This document shows positions 1 to 7,735 of a stretch of DNA of 36,085 bases, in pieces. Origin of the DNA: Candidatus Cryptobacteroides fimicaballi (lineage in GTDB: Bacteria; Bacteroidota; Bacteroidia; Bacteroidales; UBA932); NCBI GenBank assembly GCA_018065485.1, contig JAGHTF010000078.1, positions 1 to 36,085 on the forward strand. The letters are read 5' to 3'. Position numbers and translations under genes: made by a program. Below the pieces are notes generated by a model that saw only the letters and a program-made list of their open reading frames with translations, was not told where the DNA came from and did not search any database. Numbering within the stretch: position 1 is the first letter of the stretch; every line of letters starts with the position of its first letter.

Positions 1-702
1 CTGGAATTCATCAATGTCGAGAACGACGGACTCTCTCCGGAGAGCAAGAAATCCTATTTCGACGTGCAGTGCACGGTGGATGACGGTTCCACAATCATAG
101 TGGAGGTGCAGCGGTCGAACCAGCCGTATTTCAGGGAGCGGGTGCTGTACACCGCCTCGCGGCCGATTCTAAGGCAACTGGAGGCCGGCGGGACCTACAG
201 CCTTGTGCCGGTGTATGTGGTATCCATCCTGAACTTCAGCCTGGAGCACGAGCGGTGGGAGGACGGCCGGGTTGAGTCGTACTATTCCATCAGGGAGGAA
301 CTCACGGGGGAGCCGATGACCGATGCCCTGAACTTTATCTTCATAGAGCTGGGTCGTTTCCGCAAGACTATCCAAGAGCTTGAAAATGACAAGGAAAAGT
401 GGTACTTTTGTCTGCTTAACATGGGGAAGTTCCTCGAGCGTCCGGCAGAGTTGCAGGCAGAGGTGTTCAGGCGACTGTTCGACGTGGCGGAGGTGGAGGC
501 ACTTCCCGGGAAGGAGCGGGAACAATACATCAAGGATATGACCACAGAACGTGACATCATCAATCAGAAGGAGTTCGCCCGTCAGGAAGGCAGAGCGGAA
601 GCCAAGTCAGAGCTCGCCAAGGGAATGCTGATTAAAGGAATCGACATTCAGATCATTGTCGAACTGACCGGACTTACAGAGTCGGAGATTCGAAATCTCT
701 GA
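1..702 (+). CDS. Rpn-family recombination-promoting nuclease / putative transposase (5'-truncated by window edge)
   Basis: The reading frame is open from base 1 to a TGA at 700-702, so the start lies outside the window; 233 residues are visible. The segment FDVQCTVDDGSTIIVEVQ (residues 20-37 of the visible part), with its D and ExQ, matches the core of PD-(D/E)XK nuclease-fold proteins of the Rpn/PDDEXK_2 transposase-like family. The motif is followed by the family's usual R-x-x-Y-x-x-R-x-I stretch (RERVLYTASRPI). The C-terminus (KEFARQEGRAEAKSELAKGML) is the charged, repetitive tail typical of these proteins. Family members are DNA endonucleases that promote RecA-independent recombination; whether this copy is active is not visible. 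It converges on the amidase gene across a strong inverted repeat. Family assignment is fairly secure; mobility is inference. Confidence 0.8.
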   Translation: MEFINVENDGLSPESKKSYFDVQCTVDDGSTIIVEVQRSNQPYFRERVLYTASRPILRQLEAGGTYSLVPVYVVSILNFSLEHERWEDGRVESYYSIREELTGEPMTDALNFIFIELGRFRKTIQELENDKEKWYFCLLNMGKFLERPAELQAEVFRRLFDVAEVEALPGKEREQYIKDMTTERDIINQKEFARQEGRAEAKSELAKGMLIKGIDIQIIVELTGLTESEIRNL

Positions 703-715
703 GAACGGGAGGAGC

Positions 716-800
716 CTGCAGGCAAGGGCCTTCGGACGGCGTAGCCGCCCGTGGCTCGTGAATGACAGGTGCGTACCGGTCCGAAGGCCCTTGCCTGCAG
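716..800. repeat. 22-bp inverted repeat between convergent genes (bidirectional terminator or element end)
   Basis: Arms 716-737 and 779-800 are perfectly complementary over 22 bp, with a 41-bp central segment. They sit 13 bp after the Rpn stop and 3 bp after the amidase stop. An overlapping alternative pairing exists between GTAGCCG (741-747) and CGGCTAC (801-807). There is no strong T-tract. It could act as a two-way transcription barrier, or be a palindromic element associated with the Rpn gene. Confidence 0.65.
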
Positions 801-803
801 CGG

Positions 804-2264
804 CTACGGCTTGGCCTGCACCTTACCCAGGTAGTCTTCGAGGCCGGTGAGGACTTTCACTGCGAGCTGCTGGCGGAAATCCGGGTCCAGAAGCTTCTCC
901 TCGTCGGGCATACTGCTCACGAAAAGCCCCTCGACAAGCATTGCGGGGTACTCGGTAGGGGTTCCGAGCGCAAAATTGAAGTTCCCCACAAGCCCCATAT
1001 TGGGCACGTCGTCGAACTCCAGAATCCTGTCCAGAATGCAGGCTGCCAGCTCCCGGTTCTGAATATACTTGTAATAGCAGCTGGTTCCCATAGGCTTGTA
1101 GGCGCTGCCGCTGGCGTTGTTGTGTATGGATACAAGCAAATCCACTCTTTTATCCCACAGAATCTTCCGCCTGTCGGCCATAGATATGCCCTCATCCTTG
1201 GTCCTGGTAAGCACGACGCAGGCCCCGCGCTCCTCCAGCAGAGCCTTGAGCCTGTACACGATATCCAGGTTCAGGTCCTTCTCCTTTGCCCCGGTAACGC
1301 TTATCGCCCCGTTGCTCTCGGGCCCGCCGTGTCCCGCGTCAAGTCCTATCACCATTCCGGCCAGCGCAGGCTTGGGCGCGTGCTTAACCATAATGGTGAG
1401 CACGTTCCTGTCGTAGTAGATATGGTATCCCCAGGAGTGAGTGTTCTTGAGCCTGATGGCCAGCCGCAGCACGTCGCTCTCGACCTGCTGGCAGTCAACG
1501 TAATCTATCATCTCCAGATCCCTCATATGGGTAATCCAGTTGCTGTTGTTCATCACGTTGAAAACATCTACGTACAGCACGGTCGGATCCAGTTCCATCC
1601 ACGAATAATATGTAGTCCTCTGCGGCAGGGGCAGCGTAACCACGTCGAAATCCCCCTTGTTCACGATTCTTATGTTCTCGCTGTTCATAGGGCCGCGAAC
1701 CGCCTCGGCGCATCCCTTCACGCAGCCTTTTGCAACGTATGCGAATCTGTTCGCCGAGAGCTGCAGCTTGTACTGGCTTCCGTACTCGGCCACAACCTTC
1801 ACAGGAATGCCGTCTACCAGATAAGTCATCTTGGAACCGCCCAGCCGGTCGCTCCCGTTGCCGTAGGCGAGAGCCGCGTCGTCGCAGGTCATACCGTACA
1901 GATCGAGCGCTTTCTCCACGGGTGCGGGACGAGCCTCCGGACGCCTCTGCCCGCCGGGAACATAATTGACCGTCAGAGTCTTGGCCAGCGACTTGCCATC
2001 CAGCTTCACTTCAATCTTCACCTTGTTTTCCCCTTCACAAAGCTGTACCGGCAAACCGAACGCCCCTGTCTTGTAAACGTGCGCCGCCTTTCCGTTTATG
2101 GTAGCGGTAGCTCCTGGGTCGGTCTGGCAAATCACGTCAATGGTCTTACGCCCGCTCGTTCCCTCTCCTCCTTCGAGCACCTTGAGCGGAATCTGCGCAA
2201 ATGCGCCGAAGCCTGCGCCGGCCGTCAGGGCAAGCGCGGCAAAAACAGTTCTTAATGTTTTCAT
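804..2264 (-). CDS. N-acetylmuramoyl-L-alanine amidase (Amidase_3), exported
   Basis: This 486-residue protein has an N-terminal signal peptide (hydrophobic residues 7-22, likely cleavage after AFAQ). An N-terminal region of about 270 residues with beta-rich and SH3-like character precedes an Amidase_3 zinc hydrolase domain at about 303-480. Zinc ligands are seen as H312 in GLDAGHGG, E328 in AKEKDLNL and H381 in VSIHNN; the catalytic glutamate is E445 in MLVEGLF. Such enzymes cut the amide bond between N-acetylmuramic acid and the stem peptide, helping daughter-cell separation. The start ATG overlaps the galM stop by 4 bp, so the two genes are translated as one operon. The long N-terminal region suggests targeting or activation control. 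The exact paralogue (AmiA/B/C type) cannot be fixed. Confidence 0.88.
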   Translation of the reverse strand: MKTLRTVFAALALTAGAGFGAFAQIPLKVLEGGEGTSGRKTIDVICQTDPGATATINGKAAHVYKTGAFGLPVQLCEGENKVKIEVKLDGKSLAKTLTVNYVPGGQRRPEARPAPVEKALDLYGMTCDDAALAYGNGSDRLGGSKMTYLVDGIPVKVVAEYGSQYKLQLSANRFAYVAKGCVKGCAEAVRGPMNSENIRIVNKGDFDVVTLPLPQRTTYYSWMELDPTVLYVDVFNVMNNSNWITHMRDLEMIDYVDCQQVESDVLRLAIRLKNTHSWGYHIYYDRNVLTIMVKHAPKPALAGMVIGLDAGHGGPESNGAISVTGAKEKDLNLDIVYRLKALLEERGACVVLTRTKDEGISMADRRKILWDKRVDLLVSIHNNASGSAYKPMGTSCYYKYIQNRELAACILDRILEFDDVPNMGLVGNFNFALGTPTEYPAMLVEGLFVSSMPDEEKLLDPDFRQQLAVKVLTGLEDYLGKVQAKP

Positions 2265-3304
2265 ATTGTATCGAATGCAAAAATTATCGCTTCCTTGTAA
2301 ACCTTACCCGGCTTAAGCACGGTAGAAGGGAATGCCGGCTTGTTGGGGGAGTCGGGGAAATGCTGGCACTCCAGGGCCACTGCGCAGTAGTCGTGATAAA
2401 TTGCGCCTCTCTTTCCCTTGGGACAGCCCTCGAGCCAGTTGCCGGTGTAAACCATAATTCCCGGCTGGGTAGTATAGACCTTAAGCACCCGTCCGCTGCG
2501 CTCGGAGCTCAACTGAGCCGCCTGCTGCAACTGTCCTGCGGTATAATTGTCGATGCACCAGCAGGCGTCGTAGCCCTTCCCGTACCTGAGCGCCGGAAAG
2601 TCCTTCCTGATATCCCTGCCGATAGTCTTGGGCTTGCGGAAATCCATCGGCGTACCGGTAACCAGTTCGGGAATGCCCGTAGGTATGAGGGTGCTGTCGG
2701 TAGGCAGATACTCGCTTGCATTCAGGACCAGCCGGTGTCTCAGTACGCTGCCTCCGCCGTTGAGGTTGAAGTAGGAATGATTGGTGAAGTTCACCACCGT
2801 CTTACGGTCGCTGCGGGCGGTGAAGGTAATTCGCAGTTCGTTGCTTTCACTCCACTCGTAGCGGACAATCAGTTTGACGTTGCCGGGGTAGCCCATCTCC
2901 CCGTCCTCGAAGAAATACAGGAACTCCACTCCGCCTTTGTGCTTGCGCGACTCCCAAACCTTGTTCTGACAGCCTTCGGGCCCGCCGTGATTGTGGTTGG
3001 GGCCGTTGTTTACGGGCAGATGATACTCCACTCCGTCCAGGCTGAACCGTCCTCCCGCTATGCGGTTGGCGAACCTTCCCGGGCACTTTCCCGCGCAGGG
3101 ACCGTCGTAAAAATAATGTTCCGGCTTACCGTAGCCTATCACAACGTCTCCGAGTTTGCCGTTCCTGTCCGGAACGCAGATGGAAACGACTCCTGCGCCA
3201 ATGTTGCACAGCGTCACCGACGCTCCGCTTCCGTTCGTAATAGTGTACCTGTAGATGGCCTTGCCGTCTGCGGCCCTGCCCCATATCCTGCGTTTGATTT
3301 CCAT
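2261..3304 (-). CDS. galM: Aldose 1-epimerase (mutarotase)
   Basis: The product is 347 residues, a normal length for GalM. It interconverts alpha and beta anomers of galactose and glucose before their use in the Leloir pathway. Visible family motifs are GRFANRI (77-82 region), the substrate-binding histidine region NGPNHNHGG (H106), the catalytic base-pair partner H176 in TNHSYFNL, D246 in GYDACW and catalytic E312 in LECQHFPD. There is no clear signal peptide, so it is probably cytoplasmic. It is the first gene of a two-gene leftward unit with the amidase (4-bp overlap) and has its own promoter at 3329-3360, divergent from malQ. The next gene rightward handles maltodextrins, so a general carbohydrate role fits. 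The functional pairing with an amidase is unexplained and may only be co-transcription. Confidence 0.92.
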   Translation of the reverse strand: MEIKRRIWGRAADGKAIYRYTITNGSGASVTLCNIGAGVVSICVPDRNGKLGDVVIGYGKPEHYFYDGPCAGKCPGRFANRIAGGRFSLDGVEYHLPVNNGPNHNHGGPEGCQNKVWESRKHKGGVEFLYFFEDGEMGYPGNVKLIVRYEWSESNELRITFTARSDRKTVVNFTNHSYFNLNGGGSVLRHRLVLNASEYLPTDSTLIPTGIPELVTGTPMDFRKPKTIGRDIRKDFPALRYGKGYDACWCIDNYTAGQLQQAAQLSSERSGRVLKVYTTQPGIMVYTGNWLEGCPKGKRGAIYHDYCAVALECQHFPDSPNKPAFPSTVLKPGKVYKEAIIFAFDTI

Positions 3305-3328
3305 ATCCCTTATAATTGTATAACTCCG

Positions 3329-3360
3329 CTAAGGTACTACATTATTGTGTCTTTCTCAAA
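3329..3360 (-). promoter_or_regulatory. Bacteroidota-type promoter for galM-amidase
   Basis: On the minus strand a TTTG -33 box (3360-3357) is followed after 20 nt by TACCTTAG (3336-3329), a 7/8 match to the Bacteroidota -7 box TANNTTTG. Transcription would begin near 3322, giving a short leader before the ATG at 3304. Confidence 0.55.
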
Positions 3361-3377
3361 GAAATGCTGTAACTTTG
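3344..3377 (+). promoter_or_regulatory. Candidate promoter for malQ, giving a leaderless or near-leaderless mRNA
   Basis: TAACTTTG at 3370-3377 matches the -7 consensus TANNTTTG exactly. The upstream ATTG at 3344-3347 is a weak -33 box at 22-nt spacing. The -7 box ends only 5 nt before the malQ ATG, so the transcript would start at or within a couple of bases of the start codon. Confidence 0.5.
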
Positions 3378-3382
3378 CGGAT

Positions 3383-5272
3383 ATGAAAGTAAAATTCTCG
3401 ATTCAATACAATACCGTTTGGGGCGAAGGAATCTCCATTGCCATAGCCGGCCGCAAGTACCCTATGGAATGGAGCGAAGGAAACCTCTGGTGGGCCAATC
3501 TCGACGTGCCTGCCGCCGAACTTAAATGTTATGGATACGTGCTTATGCGCGACGGGCTGGTTGCCCGCCAGGAATGGCGCTCCCACAGCGCATCGGTAAA
3601 GCCCGGTACAAAGATTGCCGAGATTCGGGACAGCTGGATCGACTGCCCCATCCCCGGATGCCCCTTCCCGCGCGAGCATCAGGTCCCCGATTTCGACCGA
3701 CCCGGTTTCCGGGCCGCCGGAGTCGCTGTTCCGGTTTTCTCGCTCCGTACCGCCTCCGACTTCGGAATAGGGGAGTTCCTCGACCTTAAGCCCGTGGTCG
3801 ATTGGGCCGCAAGGGCCGGACTCACCATAATCCAGCTCCTTCCGGTAACCGATACCATCCGCAAGGGAACCTGGAAGGATTCCTATCCCTACAGTCCCGT
3901 CTCCAGTTTCGCGCTTCACCCGCTTTACATAAACTTGCAGGCCGTTGGAGTTGAGGCCGATGAAGCTTTCCTCGCCGCGCAGAAGAAACTCAATGCTAAA
4001 AAGGAACTCGACTTCCCCGCAGTGTTCAAGGCGAAGATGTCCCTGCTTCGCAAGGCTTTCGCAAAGTGCGGGCAGGCCGATATGTCCACTCCCTCCTTCA
4101 AGCGCTTCCGCAAGGAGAACGGAGACCTCTGGCTTTCTGAATATTCGCAGTTCTGCGCCGATAGAGACGGTGATGCTCCCGAGTTTTGGCAGTGGATTCA
4201 ATGGCACCTCGACACCCAGTTCCTGCAAGTCGTGAAGTATGCCCGGAGCAGGGGAGTTTACTTCAAGGGCGACCTTCCCATTGGCGTAAGCGCCGACAGC
4301 GCCGACGCCTACTGGCACCCGCAGCTCTTCAACCTCGACTCCAGCGCCGGCGCCCCGCCCGATATGTTCAGCGACGAGGGGCAGTGCTGGGGTTTCCCCA
4401 CCTATAACTGGGACGAAATGTCGCTCGACGACTATGCCTGGTGGAAAGCCCGCCTGCAACATATGTCCCGCTATTTCGACGCCTACCGCATCGACCACAT
4501 CCTGGGATTTTTCCGAATCTGGGAAATACCGGTAGAGAGCGGGAAGGGCCTGGACGGACACTTCAATCCCGCAATCTCCTATTCCGGTGCCGAGATAAGC
4601 TCGATGTACCTTCCTTTCGAGGGGCTCTTCCTTCCCGACCCCCGCCGCGAAGGCTATTGGCAGCCCCGCATAAAGCCCGACACTTCCAAGCTCGAGTGGT
4701 GGCAGAAGGAACGCTTCGACGCTCTCTACACCGACTTCTTCTATCGTCGCAACGACGAATTCTGGCGCAGGAGTGCCCTCCGCAAACTCCCCGAACTGCT
4801 TTCCGCCACTGGAATGCTCGCCTGCGGTGAGGACCTGGGGATGGTTCCCGACTGCGTTCCCGGAGTAATGCGCGACCTCGGCATCCTCTCGCTCGAGATG
4901 GCAATGATGGATAAGGGTCGCCCCTGGCCTGCCCTTTCGGTATGTGCCACCTCCTCTCACGACAGCGAAACCTTGCGGATGCAGTATGCCGGCTCTCACG
5001 GCGGCGCCGATATGCCCGTGGACGAAGTTCGCCGCAGCCTCGAGTGGCATCTCAACTCCGACTGTATGCTCGCCGTTTTCCCGCTGCAGGACTACCTTGC
5101 GCTGGACTCTAAGCTCAGGCTTAAGAACTTTGCCGCAGAGCGAATCAACGAGCCGGCCGATCCAAACCACCACTGGCGCTACCGCGTTCACTTCAACCTG
5201 GAGGAACTGTCAGGGCAGGACGAGCTCAACTCCCTGATTTCCGGAATGATAGCCGCCGCCGGACGTAAGTGA
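3383..5272 (+). CDS. malQ: 4-alpha-glucanotransferase (GH77, amylomaltase/DPE2-like) with N-terminal starch-binding domain
   Basis: From the ATG at 3383 the protein is 629 residues. Residues 1-95 resemble a single CBM20 carbohydrate-binding domain (FSIQYNTVWGEGISI opening, conserved tryptophans). Residues 105-625 are the GH77 catalytic domain. The nucleophile is D371 in YRIDHILGFFRIWEIP, the acid/base E483 in CGEDLG and the third carboxylate D527 in SSHDSETLR. The enzyme transfers alpha-1,4-glucan segments between maltodextrins, releasing glucose, in the cytoplasm. Many Bacteroidota homologues are nearly 900 residues with two CBM20 domains; this one is shorter with one. I chose this start because the CBM20-like fold begins there and the galM promoter region lies just upstream. 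The GH18 gene follows after 18 bp. Confidence 0.92.
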   Translation: MKVKFSIQYNTVWGEGISIAIAGRKYPMEWSEGNLWWANLDVPAAELKCYGYVLMRDGLVARQEWRSHSASVKPGTKIAEIRDSWIDCPIPGCPFPREHQVPDFDRPGFRAAGVAVPVFSLRTASDFGIGEFLDLKPVVDWAARAGLTIIQLLPVTDTIRKGTWKDSYPYSPVSSFALHPLYINLQAVGVEADEAFLAAQKKLNAKKELDFPAVFKAKMSLLRKAFAKCGQADMSTPSFKRFRKENGDLWLSEYSQFCADRDGDAPEFWQWIQWHLDTQFLQVVKYARSRGVYFKGDLPIGVSADSADAYWHPQLFNLDSSAGAPPDMFSDEGQCWGFPTYNWDEMSLDDYAWWKARLQHMSRYFDAYRIDHILGFFRIWEIPVESGKGLDGHFNPAISYSGAEISSMYLPFEGLFLPDPRREGYWQPRIKPDTSKLEWWQKERFDALYTDFFYRRNDEFWRRSALRKLPELLSATGMLACGEDLGMVPDCVPGVMRDLGILSLEMAMMDKGRPWPALSVCATSSHDSETLRMQYAGSHGGADMPVDEVRRSLEWHLNSDCMLAVFPLQDYLALDSKLRLKNFAAERINEPADPNHHWRYRVHFNLEELSGQDELNSLISGMIAAAGRK

Positions 5273-5290
5273 ATCCTTTAAGTTGACTTT

Positions 5291-6253
5291 ATGAAATATC
5301 TTTTTGCCCTTCTTGCATCGGTGGTAATCGCCTACGTTACCTCCTGGAACGACAGTATGCCCGAGGCTACGAACCTCACCTGTATCAACTACTCGTTCGG
5401 ACACGTGAACAAGCGCTTCAACGGAGTAACCGTCGACAATCCCCGCAAGCTGCGCCGCATCGTGCGTCTCAAAAAGCAGAACCCCCAGCTCAAGGTTGTG
5501 CTCAGTATAGGCGGATGGGGCAGCGGGCGTTTCAGCGAGATGGCCGCCGACTCGGTCCTGCGCTCCAAGTTCGCCCGGGATTGCAAGAGGGTGGTGCGCC
5601 GCTACAAGTTGGATGGCATCGACATCGACTGGGAGTATCCGGGAACCTCCGTGGCCAAAATCTCATCTTCGCCCGACGACACCCGCAACTACACGCTTAT
5701 GATGCGGGATATCCGAGCCGCAATCGGCCCTGACAAGATTCTTAGCCAGGCCACCGTGGCTTCGGCCCGCTACATAGACTTCGCCGCTGTGGAGCCTTAC
5801 GTCGACTACACCAACGTAATGACTTACGATATGGGCGACGAGCACACCCACAACTCTCCGCTGCACCGCTCCGACTACACCCTCGGCATCGGTGCCGACG
5901 AGGGCCTTCAGATGCATATCGATGCCGGGGTCCCCGCCTCCAAGATTGTGATGGGGATGTCGTTCGGAGCCCGCGGCGCAAGGGAATTCCGCCGTCGCTG
6001 GAATCCCAATATGCCCCTCGACAGCCTTCCTCAGGGCTACAGTTTCTACCGTGACACCGTAGCCGGCGGCAATCCCTGCATTCTCGATTCTACGGGCGTT
6101 CTGGTAATGGCCTACGAAGACACCACATCCATCCGCCTCAAGTCGGAATATGCCATACAGCAAGGCTTTATGGGTGCGATGTTCTGGTGCTACGAGGGTG
6201 ACACCCCCTCCGGCGACCTCCGCCGCACCATCTACCAAACCTTCTCCCTCTAG
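5291..6253 (+). CDS. Glycoside hydrolase family 18 (chitinase / endo-beta-N-acetylglucosaminidase-like)
   Basis: The 320-residue product has the GH18 hallmarks: SIGGWG (72-77), the catalytic DGIDIDWE (DxxDxDxE, 108-115, proton donor E115), MTYDM (177-181) and a late AMFWCYEGD strand. GH18 enzymes hydrolyse beta-1,4 bonds next to N-acetylglucosamine in chitin or N-glycans by substrate-assisted catalysis. The N-terminus is unusual. A short hydrophobic segment (MKYLFALLAS) runs straight into the first barrel strand VVIAYVTSW, with almost no room for a cleavage site, so export is uncertain. It lies 18 bp downstream of malQ, probably in the same transcript. A conserved hairpin starts 1 nt after its stop. 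Family assignment is solid; substrate (chitin, glycoprotein or cell-wall fragments) is unknown. Confidence 0.87.
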   Translation: MKYLFALLASVVIAYVTSWNDSMPEATNLTCINYSFGHVNKRFNGVTVDNPRKLRRIVRLKKQNPQLKVVLSIGGWGSGRFSEMAADSVLRSKFARDCKRVVRRYKLDGIDIDWEYPGTSVAKISSSPDDTRNYTLMMRDIRAAIGPDKILSQATVASARYIDFAAVEPYVDYTNVMTYDMGDEHTHNSPLHRSDYTLGIGADEGLQMHIDAGVPASKIVMGMSFGARGAREFRRRWNPNMPLDSLPQGYSFYRDTVAGGNPCILDSTGVLVMAYEDTTSIRLKSEYAIQQGFMGAMFWCYEGDTPSGDLRRTIYQTFSL

Positions 6254-6289
6254 TTTGCACGCACGCGAGTCACTCGCGTTTTGCGCAAC
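6254..6289 (+). repeat. Conserved stop-adjacent hairpin, copy 1
   Basis: The invariant core ACGCGAGTCACTCGCGT lies at 6263-6279, flanked by TTGC...GCGCAA arms, and starts 1 nt after the GH18 stop. It is followed by CTTTTT, so it can act as an intrinsic terminator. One of five copies in the window. Confidence 0.85.
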
Positions 6290-6296
6290 TTTTTAT

Positions 6297-6304
6297 TAAA
6301 TTTG
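6297..6304 (+). promoter_or_regulatory. Candidate -7 promoter box for the outer-membrane protein gene at 6317
   Basis: TAAATTTG matches TANNTTTG exactly and lies 12 nt before the ATG at 6317. No -33 TTTG is found at the usual 19-21 nt spacing, where the hairpin repeat sits instead. Weak support. Confidence 0.35.
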
Positions 6305-6316
6305 CAGGGCAAACTT

Positions 6317-6922
6317 ATGAAACGATTGATTTTAATCCTTACTGTCCTGGCATTCTCCGTGTCTTTGCGCGCACAAAATGGCGAAACGGCACAGGGGTAC
6401 AATACACGTGGCGACAGGGATGAGGTCCGCGTGGGCTGGAGCATCTCTCCGGCTTATTTTCTGAGCGAATTCTACGGTCCGCATTACTTCGGCATAGGCT
6501 ATACCCTTGGCGATGCCTATCGTGACATTGTAAGTGAGGCCCATTCTGCGGGGGTGTTCAGCGTAGAATACTCTCACTTTTTCAAAAATTGGATTTCGGT
6601 CTGCGCCGATTTCGGTTTCACACCGCTTTGGAACTATAAGACCAACGCCTTTGGAGTCAAACTCCCTTCCGACAAAGGATTTATGTTCCACGTTCTGCCA
6701 AAGGTCAGATTCTCCTATCTGCGGGCCAATCTGGTAAGCCTCTATTCAGATATCGGACTTGGTCTCGCCATCGGTTCAAGTGCGGGCAAGGTCGAATTCA
6801 ACGCGTTGTTCCACACCACGCTTCTGGGCGTCACCGTAGGCAAGCGGGTCTATGGATTTGCCGAATCTAACCTCAGCATGAAAAACATAGGCTTCACCAT
6901 AGGTGCCGGATACAGATTTTAA
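6317..6922 (+). CDS. Predicted outer-membrane beta-barrel protein, uncharacterised
   Basis: The 201-residue product has a clear signal peptide (MKRLILILTVLAFSVSLRA, cleavage before QNG). The mature part alternates aromatic and glycine residues in short strands (PAYFLSEFYGPHYFGIGYTL, FHVLPKVRFSYLRA, SNLSMKNIGFTIGAGYRF) and ends in F, typical of small outer-membrane barrels. I chose the ATG at 6317 because it places the signal peptide at the N-terminus; an in-frame upstream extension from 6281 would overlap the hairpin repeat and the candidate -7 box. The lipoprotein gene follows after 10 bp, so the two probably form a pair at the cell surface. I do not recognise a specific function. Barrel assignment rests on sequence pattern, not on a named family. 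Confidence 0.65.
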   Translation: MKRLILILTVLAFSVSLRAQNGETAQGYNTRGDRDEVRVGWSISPAYFLSEFYGPHYFGIGYTLGDAYRDIVSEAHSAGVFSVEYSHFFKNWISVCADFGFTPLWNYKTNAFGVKLPSDKGFMFHVLPKVRFSYLRANLVSLYSDIGLGLAIGSSAGKVEFNALFHTTLLGVTVGKRVYGFAESNLSMKNIGFTIGAGYRF

Positions 6923-6932
6923 AGAGAGCGTT

Positions 6933-7724
6933 ATGAAAAGAAACATCCTTGTTTTCGCAATTCTGCTGCAGATTTTCTGTTCTTGTCAGAAATATGTCCG
7001 GTACACCCCGTCCAGCCAGGAAAACCTCAAGAACTACGCCTGCAATCTGTTCTACGACAAAGTGGCTGCTCCCGCCCTTGCTATGGACCTTGCCTATGAC
7101 CTGCAGGCTTTTCTGAACCTTTCCGACGAAGAACGCAAGACCCACCGCTTTGCCAATATGGTGGCTCAATACGACTACAACAAATATGCGGTTCTGCTCC
7201 AGAGCGGACTCACAGCCCTGGTTATTGATACAAACGGAAAGGACCTCAGCACCCCTGGTACGCAGTGGGGACTCTATTTCGAGGCCGAAGCGCTTTATAA
7301 TCTTCTCAAGGTGGATCTGCCGTACAGCATTTCCGAAGCCAGCCTCCTCGTGAGTTGCACGGGGCCGGGGCAATGGAAGGTAAGCAATGACGCATCCATT
7401 GTCGGAAACGTAGTCCTGCACAGCGACGACTCCCGGGAAAGAATCTGGCTCGCGGGCGTTAGCGGGAAGGATACCGATGCGAACGCCACGGGAATTGAGG
7501 CCCGATACCTCACCTGCGACCTTGCCCGCAACGAGGCCGCCTTCGAGATAAGTCTGAACAAACTCTCAAAGGGAGAGGACTCCGACAGAAGTTACAGTTT
7601 CGAGGGGACCTTCCTTGTAGAAATCTCCTCTTTCGGCCAGCCGATGGAGCGGGCGTTCATTCTCGGCAAGAGCGGCTTTCTGCTCAATTGCATTACCGAG
7701 GTAATCGGCACCCCGTCATTCTAG
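6933..7724 (+). CDS. Predicted lipoprotein, uncharacterised
   Basis: The 263-residue product begins MKRNILVFAILLQIFCSC, a lipoprotein signal with the lipidated cysteine probably at C18. The rest is a soluble, mixed alpha/beta protein with no motif I recognise. A sentence-like run of small strands near the C-terminus (SYSFEGTFLVEISSFG) suggests a beta-sandwich or lipocalin-like end, but this is a guess. The start at 6933 was chosen over an in-frame upstream start at 6903, which overlaps the preceding gene and hides the signal. It follows the outer-membrane barrel gene by 10 bp and precedes the HAD phosphatase gene by 11 bp, so the three are probably co-transcribed. Confidence 0.6.
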   Translation: MKRNILVFAILLQIFCSCQKYVRYTPSSQENLKNYACNLFYDKVAAPALAMDLAYDLQAFLNLSDEERKTHRFANMVAQYDYNKYAVLLQSGLTALVIDTNGKDLSTPGTQWGLYFEAEALYNLLKVDLPYSISEASLLVSCTGPGQWKVSNDASIVGNVVLHSDDSRERIWLAGVSGKDTDANATGIEARYLTCDLARNEAAFEISLNKLSKGEDSDRSYSFEGTFLVEISSFGQPMERAFILGKSGFLLNCITEVIGTPSF

Positions 7725-7735
7725 CATAAAGAACA

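Noticed and set aside
762-2255. Long plus-strand open frame opposite the amidase
   Set aside because: It is antisense to a gene with all Amidase_3 motifs, shows no family motif and has low-complexity His/Val-rich content typical of shadow frames in GC-rich DNA.
2201-3382. Upstream in-frame extension of malQ
   Set aside because: It would run antisense through galM and its promoter; the CBM20-like domain begins at the ATG at 3383.
3356-5191. 611-codon minus-strand frame opposite malQ
   Set aside because: It lies wholly over the GH77 gene with its catalytic residues; no recognisable domain in the antisense product.
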